Shown here in pieces: positions 9,301 through 17,436 of a stretch of 64,000 nt of DNA (the stretch's first letter is position 1; each line of letters starts with the position of its first letter). Below the pieces are notes generated by a model, which ran no database searches, was not told where the DNA came from, and saw only the letters and a list, made by a program, of their open reading frames with translations. The stretch is taken from assembly GCF_003384725.1 (NCBI RefSeq), contig NZ_QNVV01000008.1:1-64000 (forward strand), in the 5' to 3' direction. The translations under genes were made by a program, and so were the position numbers. The stretch comes from Chryseobacterium pennipullorum (lineage in GTDB: Bacteria; Bacteroidota; Bacteroidia; Flavobacteriales; Weeksellaceae).

Positions 9301-11111
9301 CAGGTGTAGATCATTTCATTCCTGTTGGTCCTTCTGACCACACGATTTTCATCGTCATAGGCGAAGACAATGGCTTTTTTATGAATATCCCATACATGCG
9401 TAAGATTTCCCCGTTCGTCATAATGGTAACGAACCTGCAGATCTCTCTGATCTTTATAGCAATAGTATACTTCCGTTACTTTTTTGAGCTCGGGATGGAT
9501 CACTGTTTCTATTCTGAATCCACTTCTGACATCTTTAATGCTTTTCAGCACAATGCTTCGGTCCTGATATTCATAATCCCTGATTGTTCCGTCACCGTAT
9601 TCGATACGGATGACTTTATAGAGAGGGCCTTCTGTAGGATGAAGAAAGCGTTTGTAGGTATAGACATCCGTTCCTTTGCGGATCACCCAAATACTGCTAT
9701 CAGGTCTGTACTGCCATATTTTCTGGTCCCTGAAATAGGTCATTTCCTCTCCGATCTCCGGTGCCGGAATCAACATGGCTATATTTTCATCAGGATGCAT
9801 CCATCCGGCAAACCGGTTATTTTCTTCGGGTAGAATAAACAAGTCATGATTGCTGAACACCCCATTTCCTAAGGGACCAAAATCGTAGGGCCTGTCGCTG
9901 TGCCACCTGTTTCTCCAGGATAAAGGAGTACTTCCATGAATTTCAAAATCATCCCACTCGAAAACCATTGCTCCGGTAGCAAAATTGACAGGTTCAAAGC
10001 CCCAGTGACATAGCTTTTTAGACAATGCATTGGCAAATTTAAACTTGCTGAAAGGCGCTTTTTTAAGAATACTGTTATTGAATTTTTTTAACCCTGATGC
10101 TCCTAGTTTTCCCATTTTTTTGGTTAAACTTCTCATCAGGAACATTCCTGCAAGGCGCATCAGCATTTCCCCGGCAGTATATACATGCGGCACAAAAGCA
10201 CCGCCCACCAGTACAGGACCACCCGTATTGATCTGAATATACATGCTGGAAAAATTATTATAGAATGCAAAATAGGCAAGCGGATTTTTCTTTGGCTTAT
10301 TCGGCATCGCCGGCAGCATGGTCATTCCAAAGGGAAACCCCATACAGGTAAGCACCTGCTGCGGCTGGTTTCCACTCATTTTGCTTCCCTGTGCCAGTAC
10401 CGTTTGTGATCCGTAATAGACTTCACCTTCATGAGGAGCTTCCTGGAGAAAAGGAATCAGGTAAACGGGAATCAGGGAGGTAACATGACGGAAAGGAATC
10501 ACCACCCCCATGACACTTGTCGTCGTGGTTGCCTTATGTCTGCCATGGACAAAAATAGAGCCTCCCATTGGGATACTTTCAGGAAGGGACGGAAATGCAT
10601 CTCTCGCAAACTGCGGAATCGGAATGGTGATGGTAATATAATCCATCACATCAAAAACAATCCCGATAAACGGATGAGGTAACGGCAATGGAATAAGCAT
10701 AAATGAAGGTGGCGGCGGAATGAGGGTCCAGTGGATATCAATCGCCAGCACAATATCAAAATGCTTACTGGTATGCTGGATGGCAGTAGAAGCAAGCGTT
10801 GGGGTATTTACCTTAATCAGCTTTACCTTACTTTCCGGGGTGGCCTTTTCTGCGGTGACAGCTCCGTCTCCACCTCCTCCACCACTGCTTTTCTGTGCCT
10901 GCCCGCTGTCTCCTCCTCCGGTTACAGATTTTACCATAGAAACAGGATTCAGGGAATCGAAATTATTCTTCATTCCGTTTTTCCATCCCTGGGTGGTTTT
11001 GTCCCCGCTTACTGACGTAACGTCAGCATTTACCTTCCAGGAGCGGTCCGGGTTCATATCCGGCTTGGCTACCTTTATGGGCTTAACTATTTTTTTATTC
11101 TGATCGGCCAT
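6315..11111 (-). CDS. T6SS Rhs effector with C-terminal deaminase-fold toxin
   Basis: 1598 residues. Residues 1-105 are a linker rich in Gly/Ser/Lys. About 110-310 form a hydrophobic PAAR-like region (IPMGGSIFVHGRHKA, YYGSQTVLAQGSKM, GGPVLVGGAFVPH). At 368-400 the Rhs shell begins (CHWGFEPVNFATGAMVF), followed by dozens of YD repeats (YDELGN-like). The shell closes with YYNRWRYYDAASGIYLSKDPIGL; D1434-L1438 is the conserved DPxGL self-cleavage site. The last 137 residues are the toxin: HAEEALI (H1532, E1534) and CIDC (C1554, C1557) form the H-E/C-x-x-C zinc site of the nucleic-acid deaminase superfamily. It should be loaded on VgrG and delivered into rival cells. It sits downstream of vgrG and the TPR gene and just upstream of its DUF416 immunity gene. 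Which deaminase subfamily it belongs to (YwqJ, Pput_2613, DddA-like) is undecided. Confidence 0.9.
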   Translation of the reverse strand: MADQNKKIVKPIKVAKPDMNPDRSWKVNADVTSVSGDKTTQGWKNGMKNNFDSLNPVSMVKSVTGGGDSGQAQKSSGGGGGDGAVTAEKATPESKVKLIKVNTPTLASTAIQHTSKHFDIVLAIDIHWTLIPPPPSFMLIPLPLPHPFIGIVFDVMDYITITIPIPQFARDAFPSLPESIPMGGSIFVHGRHKATTTTSVMGVVIPFRHVTSLIPVYLIPFLQEAPHEGEVYYGSQTVLAQGSKMSGNQPQQVLTCMGFPFGMTMLPAMPNKPKKNPLAYFAFYNNFSSMYIQINTGGPVLVGGAFVPHVYTAGEMLMRLAGMFLMRSLTKKMGKLGASGLKKFNNSILKKAPFSKFKFANALSKKLCHWGFEPVNFATGAMVFEWDDFEIHGSTPLSWRNRWHSDRPYDFGPLGNGVFSNHDLFILPEENNRFAGWMHPDENIAMLIPAPEIGEEMTYFRDQKIWQYRPDSSIWVIRKGTDVYTYKRFLHPTEGPLYKVIRIEYGDGTIRDYEYQDRSIVLKSIKDVRSGFRIETVIHPELKKVTEVYYCYKDQRDLQVRYHYDERGNLTHVWDIHKKAIVFAYDDENRVVRRTNRNEMIYTWEYDKKGRVVHTRGMEGYMEGRLRYDEEEGFTEVIYPKQDNKTEQYHYDENFLVYKIVDGEGGESWYDFTAHNELKMAGTPEGRVQGYTYDEMGNIKIFHTADGEEYHYQYNEFGQITARFSPSGASEKWNYDDEGKLISYTDPTEESVHYEYADGERIPERSIREDLITRYQYNQRGQLIQLISNAGPEQYWKYDDYGRLLLFSPKPLIRTLISRDKMGRAVEINENGQLPLKLRYDAYDLPVYATDGHAEWLMSYTPMGTLKRQVRRNSQTHKKEETLIFGYDAYENLMSITNEKGEIYQFERNLNNEITEETGFDGQKKFFVRNKDGWVTQSRTSHGNDTFYEYDLSGRLTQTHYPDGTWEAYQYDTSGLLIKADNENSSVAFQRNKLGLVTSEKQGEQSIHYEYDSQGNLTGLRSSLGAEVDYTYNDLGQLETVTAAAQHVQMPWQLNINIDRNGQRYSREMTGGIESTFEFDHLGMPVSQKINVNKTNTAFHKEYDWGAGSRLLHVLDRVSGRKTRFDYDAFRSLIAAEHSNGDVQFKNPDATGCVYESAGRTDRVYGKGGQLIRDKNWFYHYDGEGNLLLKSKRQINNFKPEKTDDRESSHPYYKTIASDWLNGPKLRDGAALPDVLQDNSTDLQNPEWESGDWAYSWNAKGMLATVKRPDGREVSFEYDALGRRVSKTGLRKITRYVWDANLLLHEWSYDIEDVPKNSINADNQFVSEKETTDNVVTWIYERGIYVPCAKIINGERYSIVSDYIGRPVQAYTDSGELIWSAEFDIYGNLNNVKGRRDFIPFRQLGQYEDQELEGLYYNRWRYYDAASGIYLSKDPIGLKGNNDTLYAYVNDCNTWVDILGLHNDPVNFLQELVRDAHSTLGDGKGFSVTAVGVDADGNYYVSSSKPYVPRQIKQWAKDMGVTVIQSKMDDVHAEEALINANKGIKDIEPSTKVCIDCEHHMKNNNVKFEQGTTGKPSKNRQEGGKYHVPGGKYQPKYK

Positions 11112-11129
11112 GATGTTTTTAATTTGAGA

Positions 11130-12383
11130 TTACCCTGCTTTTGGTCGCTCCACACTCACCCTCCAGTCATTTCCAAAATAAGTATTCATTTCGCTTTCCA
11201 GCGCTGTTTTTTTATCATTATCACCTTCGTACTTCAGGAAAAGCAAAGAAGCTACAAACCGTATACTACTCTGTTCTCTGGCTGCAGGTTCCATCAGTCT
11301 TGCTATTTCAAGGCATTTTTCGAAATACCTGATCATTTTATCTTTGGTCAGGACCGTATCACTTAAGGTCCCTATGATTCTGTAACATTCAATCGCCATG
11401 GCATGTTCTCCAATGGACAAAGCTCCTTCTGCAGCTTTTTCAAATGCTTTTTCAGCTTTTGTTTTTTTTGAATTTCCCAGCAGATAGCTTCCATAGTTCA
11501 TTTGCATCTGAACTTCCAGCGGTGAGTTGGGTTCTACTTCTTCAAAAAGGATTCTGTAGGTATCTTCAGCCCTGTCTTTCCTTTTATCGGCTACATACGC
11601 CTGAATCAGCATAAAGTAGGCGGAGATCTCCCCCTGCTTGTTTTTCTGCTCTTTTGCAAGTTTTACGGCCGTTTTAAGAGCGTGTTCTGCTTCCCTGAAC
11701 CTTCCTTTACTTAAGTGATTGCTTGCAATGAGAATCTGCTGCTGAAAGTCTGTATCTGCACTATTTTTTTTGCGGTTGGTATGTGCCGCTGTATTCTGCA
11801 TCAGCTGATGAATATCCACATCTACTCTGAAGCTGTACGCTGAAGAATTCTGAGGTAAGGTTTTATAGGTATGATGTTCCGTCCACACCAGTTTTATATC
11901 TTTATTTCCTGATTTTTCACAGATTTCACACCATTCTTTCACCCAATGGGACAGTTCGCCGATATCACTGATCCTTACGGGAGCGATATAGAGATAGATC
12001 CTGGAATCCTGAATGCCGGGAAAGTTCTTTTTCAGCTCGAGTAATGGATAAAATGCTTTATAGGCATCAGTTTTCAGCTTCTGATCCGGAACACTGAGGT
12101 CCCAAGCCGGCATACTGCCCTCACTTTTTGCCAGAATTTCATAATATTCTTTCCATTCGTCCCATAATGTTTGCCCGAAGGAATCCATTCCGTTAAACTC
12201 CTGGTAGTGAAGCAAAAAAACATCATCTTCATCATCAGACAGTTTCGATTTGATGAATCCATCAAAAAGATCGGTTTCATGTTTTTCGCCTATACAGATG
12301 AGCATAGGTTGGTCTTCACTTTTTGAAACTACTTTCTGCCATTGTCTTTTCAGTTTCACGAGCTCCAAATCTACAGGATTCAT
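11130..12383 (-). CDS. TPR protein of the T6SS effector island, possible effector adaptor
   Basis: 417 residues, no signal peptide. Residues 1-200 form an unrecognised alpha/beta domain (QPMLICIGEKHETDLFDGFI, DVFLLHYQEFNG, RIYLYIAPVRISD, SFRVDVDIHQLM). About 210-390 are TPR-like helical repeats (HLSKGRFREAEHALKTAVKLA, KAEKAFEKAAEGALSIGE). It lies between vgrG (5-bp gap) and rhs (18-bp gap) in one transcription unit. Genes in this position in other T6SS islands often encode chaperones or adaptors that load the effector on VgrG, and I infer that role. No homology to EagR or DUF4123 adaptors is visible. It could also be a regulatory or structural component. Confidence 0.75.
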   Translation of the reverse strand: MNPVDLELVKLKRQWQKVVSKSEDQPMLICIGEKHETDLFDGFIKSKLSDDEDDVFLLHYQEFNGMDSFGQTLWDEWKEYYEILAKSEGSMPAWDLSVPDQKLKTDAYKAFYPLLELKKNFPGIQDSRIYLYIAPVRISDIGELSHWVKEWCEICEKSGNKDIKLVWTEHHTYKTLPQNSSAYSFRVDVDIHQLMQNTAAHTNRKKNSADTDFQQQILIASNHLSKGRFREAEHALKTAVKLAKEQKNKQGEISAYFMLIQAYVADKRKDRAEDTYRILFEEVEPNSPLEVQMQMNYGSYLLGNSKKTKAEKAFEKAAEGALSIGEHAMAIECYRIIGTLSDTVLTKDKMIRYFEKCLEIARLMEPAAREQSSIRFVASLLFLKYEGDNDKKTALESEMNTYFGNDWRVSVERPKAG

Positions 12384-12388
12384 CAGCT

Positions 12389-14551
12389 TTAATTTAATTT
12401 TACGGTTCCACTTACAATATTGGTTTCACTTCCGCCTCCAATATTGATTTTACTGCCGCTGCTGAGATTGGCTTCGGTATCGCCTCTCATAGACAGTGTT
12501 TTGGTCCCCACATCGAGGGTGTCGGATTTAATTCCGACTCCTGAAGTGGGATCGCCATCTTCAGGGCCAACGCCGATCCCGACACTCGCCGTTCCGCCCA
12601 CACCAATATTATCACCCTGTACAAAAATTTCTTTTCCTTTGATCTGAATATTTCCATCTTTGTCCATAAAAATAGAGCTGCTTCCACACGTAAGGGTGAT
12701 CGAAATTTTGCTGTCTACACTTATGTTTCCTGCTCCGTCCAGAAAAACACTGTTTTGATCTTTATCTTTTACAGTAATCCCTCCTGCATCGTCCAGGCTC
12801 ATCGTATGGCCGCTTTTGCTGCTCAGACTTTTGATATTATTTCCGGAGCCACCGCCACCGCCTACTCCCCCATGAAACATGCCACCCATGACAAACGGCC
12901 GGTCGGGATGCTGGTGTGCAAAATTGACCACTACCTGGTCTCCCTCTTCAGGGATTGCCATGAACCCCCGGTTCTTACTTACTTTTTCACTTCCACCCCC
13001 GTCCGGTGTCATTACCCGGATGTATTCCGTTGTAGTGGAGCCATTCTGCCAGTCAAACTGAACTTTCACCCGCCCTTGATTGAGAGGGTCCGTATTGGAA
13101 ATAACTTTGGCAAACTGGGCATCTGCTTTCGGGGTATGAAATTCCGGACGCGGAATAAATCCTGTATCTGAGGCTATTGCATCAAATGTTCCCGTATAAT
13201 ATCCACGGGCGTCCACTTCATGGTACATATCGGTAATCATGAGTTTGGTAAAGTAGGTGGTCTCATTGCTTTCGGCTTTACGCATTTCAATATCAGCGAT
13301 GCAACCTGGATAAAGGAATGGAACTGTGGTAGTTCCGGAGATAACAAATACCTCCGAAGCTTTGCTTCCCGCCGTTCCTTTTTGTGAAGTTTCCACATCC
13401 ATAAAAGAGACAGCCTTGATGGGAGCGACTCTTAACGAAGGGGTTGTAAAAGTTTTTTCTGAGATTTCATAAGCCCGTCTGGCAATATTCGACGTATGAT
13501 TAATCTTTGAGTTTCCAGCGGTTAGTTTTTCATTTTTACTGCTGTTGTATCCGTAAAATGAAGGATTTACGTGCTGGGCTTTCATTTTTATTTTTACATC
13601 GCTTACACTGCTGCCATAGGTAAGCTTTACCGGTTTTTCCTGAGGAGGAAGTTTTCCGAAATGAAGCACTTCCCCATCATAGTAAAACTGTTCTCCATAC
13701 GCTTCTGCAATTCTTGCCAGATAGTTGTAGTGGGTTTCTTCATATTGGGAACTGTACGAGATATTCCCGTGGTTAGAATCCACCCTGAAGTCAAATGAAT
13801 TCTGGCCCAGACCTTCTTTAATCACCTGATCGGCAATGCTGTTCAGGCTGATTTCCTGTGCTCCACCAAAGCTCTGAATGTGAGGTGCGGCATCTAAAAG
13901 AACAGTAGGACTGGATCCTGTAAGAATAATATTTCCCAGGCTTCCTTTTTCCTGGCTGAAGCCTACTTCGGTGATGACTCCTACGAAATTTCTTTCAGGA
14001 CCGTCTTCCACATCTTTGTATCTGAAAATAACGGTTATTCTTTTTCCAAGAAAATTCTGGGCTTCTTCAAGATTATGGTTTTCAGAGCTGCCCAAGGTAT
14101 CATGAGCCAGCAGCAGATCAAATTCATGATGTTTTACAGCACTTTGTTTCAGCTTGAAATGTTTGAAATGCCTGATCACTTTTCCATCGATAACGATCTC
14201 AAGCTTTACAACACGGTTGATTCCTGCCACCTGGTTCCCGGGTATGGTATTCGCATTGTAAATTCCGGATGTGGGCTGCTTAGCCCATACTTTATCTTCT
14301 ACAAGCGTGGGAGTATTAGGCTGTCTGACCTGGTTCATAAACATCTGGGATGAATTTTGCATCATTCCCGTATAAGCCTGGGCCTGAACCATTTTTTCCG
14401 TTGCTTTCTTAACTGTTCCAGAGGATTTCTCCTGTAATTTCTCTGTTGTTTTACCTACAGCCTGCTCTGTAAAAGCTTCCTGAACTCCTTTTACAGCAGA
14501 TATTTTATCTTTGGAAACAGGCATTTTGGGTGAATGTTCATCCTGAAACAT
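12389..14551 (-). CDS. vgrG: VgrG spike protein of type VI secretion
   Basis: 720 residues. The N-terminal half is the gp27-like barrel module (KLEIVIDGKVIRHFKHFKL, LLAHDTLGSSENH, EETHYNYLARIAEAYGEQFYY). About 485-570 is the OB-fold of gp5 type (NQGRVKVQFDW, RGFMAIPEEGDQVVVNF, RPFVMGGMFHGG). The C-terminus is a Gly/Asp-rich parallel beta-helix (GITVKDKDQNSVFLDGAGNISV, GVGGTASVGIGVGPEDGD) that forms the needle. It trimerises and tips the Hcp/TssD tube. There is no extra catalytic domain, so the cargo is the downstream Rhs protein. The N-terminal 70 residues are a charged Ala/Lys-rich extension. Two hairpins and a terminator lie between it and tssD upstream. Confidence 0.93.
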   Translation of the reverse strand: MFQDEHSPKMPVSKDKISAVKGVQEAFTEQAVGKTTEKLQEKSSGTVKKATEKMVQAQAYTGMMQNSSQMFMNQVRQPNTPTLVEDKVWAKQPTSGIYNANTIPGNQVAGINRVVKLEIVIDGKVIRHFKHFKLKQSAVKHHEFDLLLAHDTLGSSENHNLEEAQNFLGKRITVIFRYKDVEDGPERNFVGVITEVGFSQEKGSLGNIILTGSSPTVLLDAAPHIQSFGGAQEISLNSIADQVIKEGLGQNSFDFRVDSNHGNISYSSQYEETHYNYLARIAEAYGEQFYYDGEVLHFGKLPPQEKPVKLTYGSSVSDVKIKMKAQHVNPSFYGYNSSKNEKLTAGNSKINHTSNIARRAYEISEKTFTTPSLRVAPIKAVSFMDVETSQKGTAGSKASEVFVISGTTTVPFLYPGCIADIEMRKAESNETTYFTKLMITDMYHEVDARGYYTGTFDAIASDTGFIPRPEFHTPKADAQFAKVISNTDPLNQGRVKVQFDWQNGSTTTEYIRVMTPDGGGSEKVSKNRGFMAIPEEGDQVVVNFAHQHPDRPFVMGGMFHGGVGGGGGSGNNIKSLSSKSGHTMSLDDAGGITVKDKDQNSVFLDGAGNISVDSKISITLTCGSSSIFMDKDGNIQIKGKEIFVQGDNIGVGGTASVGIGVGPEDGDPTSGVGIKSDTLDVGTKTLSMRGDTEANLSSGSKINIGGGSETNIVSGTVKLN

Positions 14552-14644
14552 AATGGTAATATTTTGATTGATTGGGGTGTCAAATTTTTTAATGCTAAAA
14601 TTGACCTGAAATAAAGCTCAGATCTATTTTTCAAATTTATATTT

Positions 14645-14700
14645 CACGTCCGGTACTGGTACGTGGAATACAGATCATGATATCAGAAGCTCTGATATCA
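14645..14700. other. Two hairpins between tssD and vgrG
   Basis: A perfect 10-bp inverted repeat TGATATCAGA-AGC-TCTGATATCA lies at 14678-14700. Next to it a weaker one with CACGT/ACGTG ends lies at 14645-14665. Together with the tssD terminator they make three stems in a row in the 232-bp intergenic region. They may protect or process the tssD-vgrG transcript, but no function is proven. Confidence 0.4.
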
Positions 14701-14704
14701 GTAT

Positions 14705-14750
14705 AAGCAAAAAACAGAATAGCACATTCAATGGGAGCGGGCTATTCTGT
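14705..14750 (-). terminator. Terminator after tssD
   Basis: A 10-bp stem (ACAGAATAGC / GCTATTCTGT, 14714-14723 and 14741-14750) with a 17-nt loop is followed on the reverse strand by six T (TTTTTTGC). It is placed 34 nt after the tssD stop. Partial read-through could lower vgrG expression relative to the abundant tube protein. Confidence 0.75.
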
Positions 14751-14783
14751 ATCAAATACTTATTTATGGGAAATTTATCAAAA

Positions 14784-15197
14784 TTACATCGCTACTGCCG
14801 GCCACAGACCGTCATACTCAGAATTCGCGTAGTTGATCTTTTCTGCGCTTATGATAAAGCTGATCAGCATACTATTGCTGTCTACCGCATCAAAGTCAAC
14901 TTCATGCTGGATTACGTAACCATTTTCCCATTTCAAGGTGGTTAATGTTCCTTCTTCATGGGATTTGTTGAATGTAACCTCTCCGCTTGTCGGTTTGTAC
15001 TTTCCGTTCAGCAGGGTTTCAAGGATATCAGACTTCTCAGTAGCTTCTACTGTAAGTTTGATCAGTGCATTGGAAGGATCAGATGCTACCCGCCCGGAAA
15101 CATCCGTAGATCGGGATACACTGTAGTTTAATTTTAATAGTTTCTGTCCTTCTCCGCCGTTGAATTTTAAGATTCCTCTTGAATTTTGTTCAGCCAT
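14784..15197 (-). CDS. tssD: TssD (Hcp-family) T6SS tube protein
   Basis: 137 residues, the usual length for Bacteroidota T6SS-iii tube subunits. Features are RGILKFNGGEGQKLLKLNYSV at the start, a SRSTDVSGRVASDPSNALI strand-turn, TFNKSHEEGTLTTLKWENG, and a HEVDFDAVDSNSMLISFIIS strand. Subunits stack as hexameric rings to form the tube pushed through the sheath. It is the first gene of the island, has its own promoter and terminator, and is followed by vgrG. The rest of the T6SS machine (sheath, baseplate, membrane complex) is not in the window. The island may therefore be an effector cassette that uses a core apparatus encoded elsewhere. Confidence 0.92.
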   Translation of the reverse strand: MAEQNSRGILKFNGGEGQKLLKLNYSVSRSTDVSGRVASDPSNALIKLTVEATEKSDILETLLNGKYKPTSGEVTFNKSHEEGTLTTLKWENGYVIQHEVDFDAVDSNSMLISFIISAEKINYANSEYDGLWPAVAM

Positions 15198-15249
15198 GAT
15201 CAGTAAATTTTAATGTTAATAATATTTTGTAATTGGGTGATTGTATTAG

Positions 15250-15278
15250 CAAAGATAAAGCGGTTCCAGATATCCAAA
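15250..15278 (-). promoter_or_regulatory. Promoter of tssD
   Basis: On the reverse strand TATCTTTG (15257-15250) matches the TAnnTTTG -7 element and TTTG (15278-15275) lies 17 bp upstream. It would give a leader of about 45 nt before the tssD ATG. The remaining DNA up to 15548 (about 270 bp, AT-rich) shows no gene. Confidence 0.6.
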
Positions 15279-15548
15279 AAATTTTCAGACCTCAATTTGA
15301 AATTTTGTCGTAGTTCTACGACTTTTAGTGTTAAAAAAATTAACAAAAAAGATAAACAACCTTCACAAAACACTACATAATAAGCCAATACAATTAAACA
15401 AAAATTATATTTTGAGACTAAATTTTACACTTAAATGGGAAATACTAACCATTAAAAGCGTTGAAAACAGCATATATCGAACTATTTTCTAAGGAATAGA
15501 CAAAGCTCTTTTTACGACCTGAAAGCCCTGTGTTTTTATTCAAAAAAA

Positions 15549-16052
15549 CTATAATCTAATGCTCATGTCCTGCACCTCTTCTGCAGAGAACCCATAGATC
15601 TGGGGTGTTTTTACGTCCAGCATATTCAGATAAATATACAGCTCACCTCTATGATGGATCTCATGCTCTATCATGGCCCGGAGCCATTTCCACACCGAAA
15701 TTTCGTTGTTGGCCGGGGTAAGGCATTTTCTATGCAGGTCCTCATCAGAAAACCCGTTAATGATCCCCAGGGTCTGGCTGTGCATTTCATTAAAGAAGGC
15801 TATCGTATTTTCAAGGCCATCTGCCAGGTCTTTTCCGCATCCGGGATAAGCACTTTTTCTTCCTGAAATTGTTTCACCATACATATATCTTTCAATCGAT
15901 GCAATATGCCTTATCTGGTCACCCACAGTAAATTTGCCCGGTTTATAAGAAAAATTGAGATGTTCGGGGCGAACTACTGCAATCAGTCTGTTTGTTCTGG
16001 CTCTTATCTTTTCATAGTAATCAAGGAACGATTGTACGGTGCTTATTTCCAT
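15549..16052 (-). CDS. DinB-family putative metal-dependent protein
   Basis: 167 residues forming a four-helix DinB/YfiT-like protein. The metal-binding histidines are visible: H in VGDQIRHIASIERYMYGE and the pair in WLRAMIEHEIHHRGELYIYLN. Family members are nickel- or zinc-binding proteins, some acting as thiol-dependent S-transferases; the substrate here is unknown. It is a single gene with a 200-bp upstream region, and it is not part of the T6SS island, from which it is separated by about 350 bp. Confidence 0.88.
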   Translation of the reverse strand: MEISTVQSFLDYYEKIRARTNRLIAVVRPEHLNFSYKPGKFTVGDQIRHIASIERYMYGETISGRKSAYPGCGKDLADGLENTIAFFNEMHSQTLGIINGFSDEDLHRKCLTPANNEISVWKWLRAMIEHEIHHRGELYIYLNMLDVKTPQIYGFSAEEVQDMSIRL

Positions 16053-16238
16053 TATTAATATTTTTTTTACAGTGCTATACAGATGTTTTTCTCTAGTGTG
16101 AAGATAAGAAATCTTGGAGATGTCGTACTGATTTTTTAAAGAGTTAGGTATTAGAAATACTAAAAGGTCATCAGTGACCGATTAAAAAACTTGCCAGGTC
16201 AGCAAATAACTGATATTTTAGTAAAAACGATAACCTGC

Positions 16239-17390
16239 ATGAAATTATATTTTCTTTTATTTCTGATTGTATTCAACTTCAAAAACACGCACGCTCAATC
16301 TGCAAAAATGGATACCAGAAAACTGCTTGAATTTTACGAAACGCAGCGTTACGGAGATGCTGCAAGATATTTACAAAGTATATATCCTGAAGACACCGGG
16401 GATGTCAAAGTGCTCACTAAGATCGCTTACTGTAATATGATGGCTGGAAAACTGCCGGAAGCAGAGAAAAATTATCTTAAAGCATATGCTATTCAACCTG
16501 ACAACCTGCCTATTCTGTTCAGTTTGGCTCATATCAATTCAAGAAGAGGGAATATTGTGAATGCAAAATCTTACCTTCAAACAATCATCGGGCTGGACAG
16601 TCTTAATTTTAATGCCTATAAACAGCTTGCCGCCTATGAAAATAAACCCGAATCTAAAGTAAACCTATTAAAAAAAGCCAATAGCCTGAATAATGCTGAT
16701 CCGGATACTGCTTATGACCTTGCGATGGCTTACCATGCTCTAAAGCAATATCAGCCGGCCTACGAGGTTTTGAAAACGGCAATTGCTTCTGATCCCGAAA
16801 ATTATACTCTGCAACAGGCTCAACTGTCTGTATCCAACCAGCTGGGTAAATATCAGGAGGTTGTTGATACAGGCGAAAAACTTGTGAAAAATAATACTGA
16901 TCCCAATATCATCAATGAAATGGGAAAAGCCTATTTTTATCTGAAAGAGTATCAGAAATGTGCGGATGCTTACAAAATGCTGGAAGAGCTCGGTATTCAG
17001 AATGAAGGAACATTATATTATATAGCATTAAGTTACCGGGAACTGAAAGATGATGATAAAGCTGCTCTGTATGCCCAAAAGACAATTGACGAAGCTATTT
17101 CAGATTATACCCCAATTTATTATGCTACACTGGCAGGTATTTACGAAAATAAAAATCAGTTCAATGATGCTTTGGAGGCATATAAAAGAGGGCTGACCTT
17201 CGGAAATAATACTCTTATCTATTATCGCCTTGGACTGCTTTATGACCTTCACATAAAGCAGCCTAAGAATGCACTGACCTACTACCATCTTTATCTTAAA
17301 AACAAACCGGAACAGGAAAAGGAAAAAGAGCAGATTGCTTATGCGAAAGCCAGAATCGCTTCTTTAAGCGGTGTAAAACAGACGCGGTAA
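16239..17390 (+). CDS. Exported TPR-repeat protein
   Basis: 383 residues from the chosen ATG. The start at 16239 gives a clean Sec signal peptide (MKLYFLLFLIVFNFKNTHAQ); the 16 codons upstream do not look like protein. The mature part is almost entirely TPR-like helices (AGKLPEAEKNYLKAYAIQPDNLPILFSLAHI; HALKQYQPAYEVLKTAIASDPENY; LKEYQKCADAYKMLEEL; NQFNDALEAYKRGLTFG), so a scaffold for protein contacts in the periplasm. No enzyme or anchor domain is seen. It is monocistronic; its 3' side is the foldback mobile element. Confidence 0.82.
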   Translation: MKLYFLLFLIVFNFKNTHAQSAKMDTRKLLEFYETQRYGDAARYLQSIYPEDTGDVKVLTKIAYCNMMAGKLPEAEKNYLKAYAIQPDNLPILFSLAHINSRRGNIVNAKSYLQTIIGLDSLNFNAYKQLAAYENKPESKVNLLKKANSLNNADPDTAYDLAMAYHALKQYQPAYEVLKTAIASDPENYTLQQAQLSVSNQLGKYQEVVDTGEKLVKNNTDPNIINEMGKAYFYLKEYQKCADAYKMLEELGIQNEGTLYYIALSYRELKDDDKAALYAQKTIDEAISDYTPIYYATLAGIYENKNQFNDALEAYKRGLTFGNNTLIYYRLGLLYDLHIKQPKNALTYYHLYLKNKPEQEKEKEQIAYAKARIASLSGVKQTR

Positions 17391-17436
17391 TAAATATTCT
17401 TTATTAACTGCGCTTCATATGGATACTGCTGAAATA

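Noticed and set aside
8979..9833. Open frame of 284 codons on the forward strand inside the Rhs gene
   Set aside because: It is antisense to the YD repeats; the repetitive codon pattern keeps the opposite strand open. No start signal, domain or promoter.
12755..13171. Open frame of 138 codons antisense to vgrG
   Set aside because: Composition mirrors the conserved VgrG coding strand; no recognisable motif.
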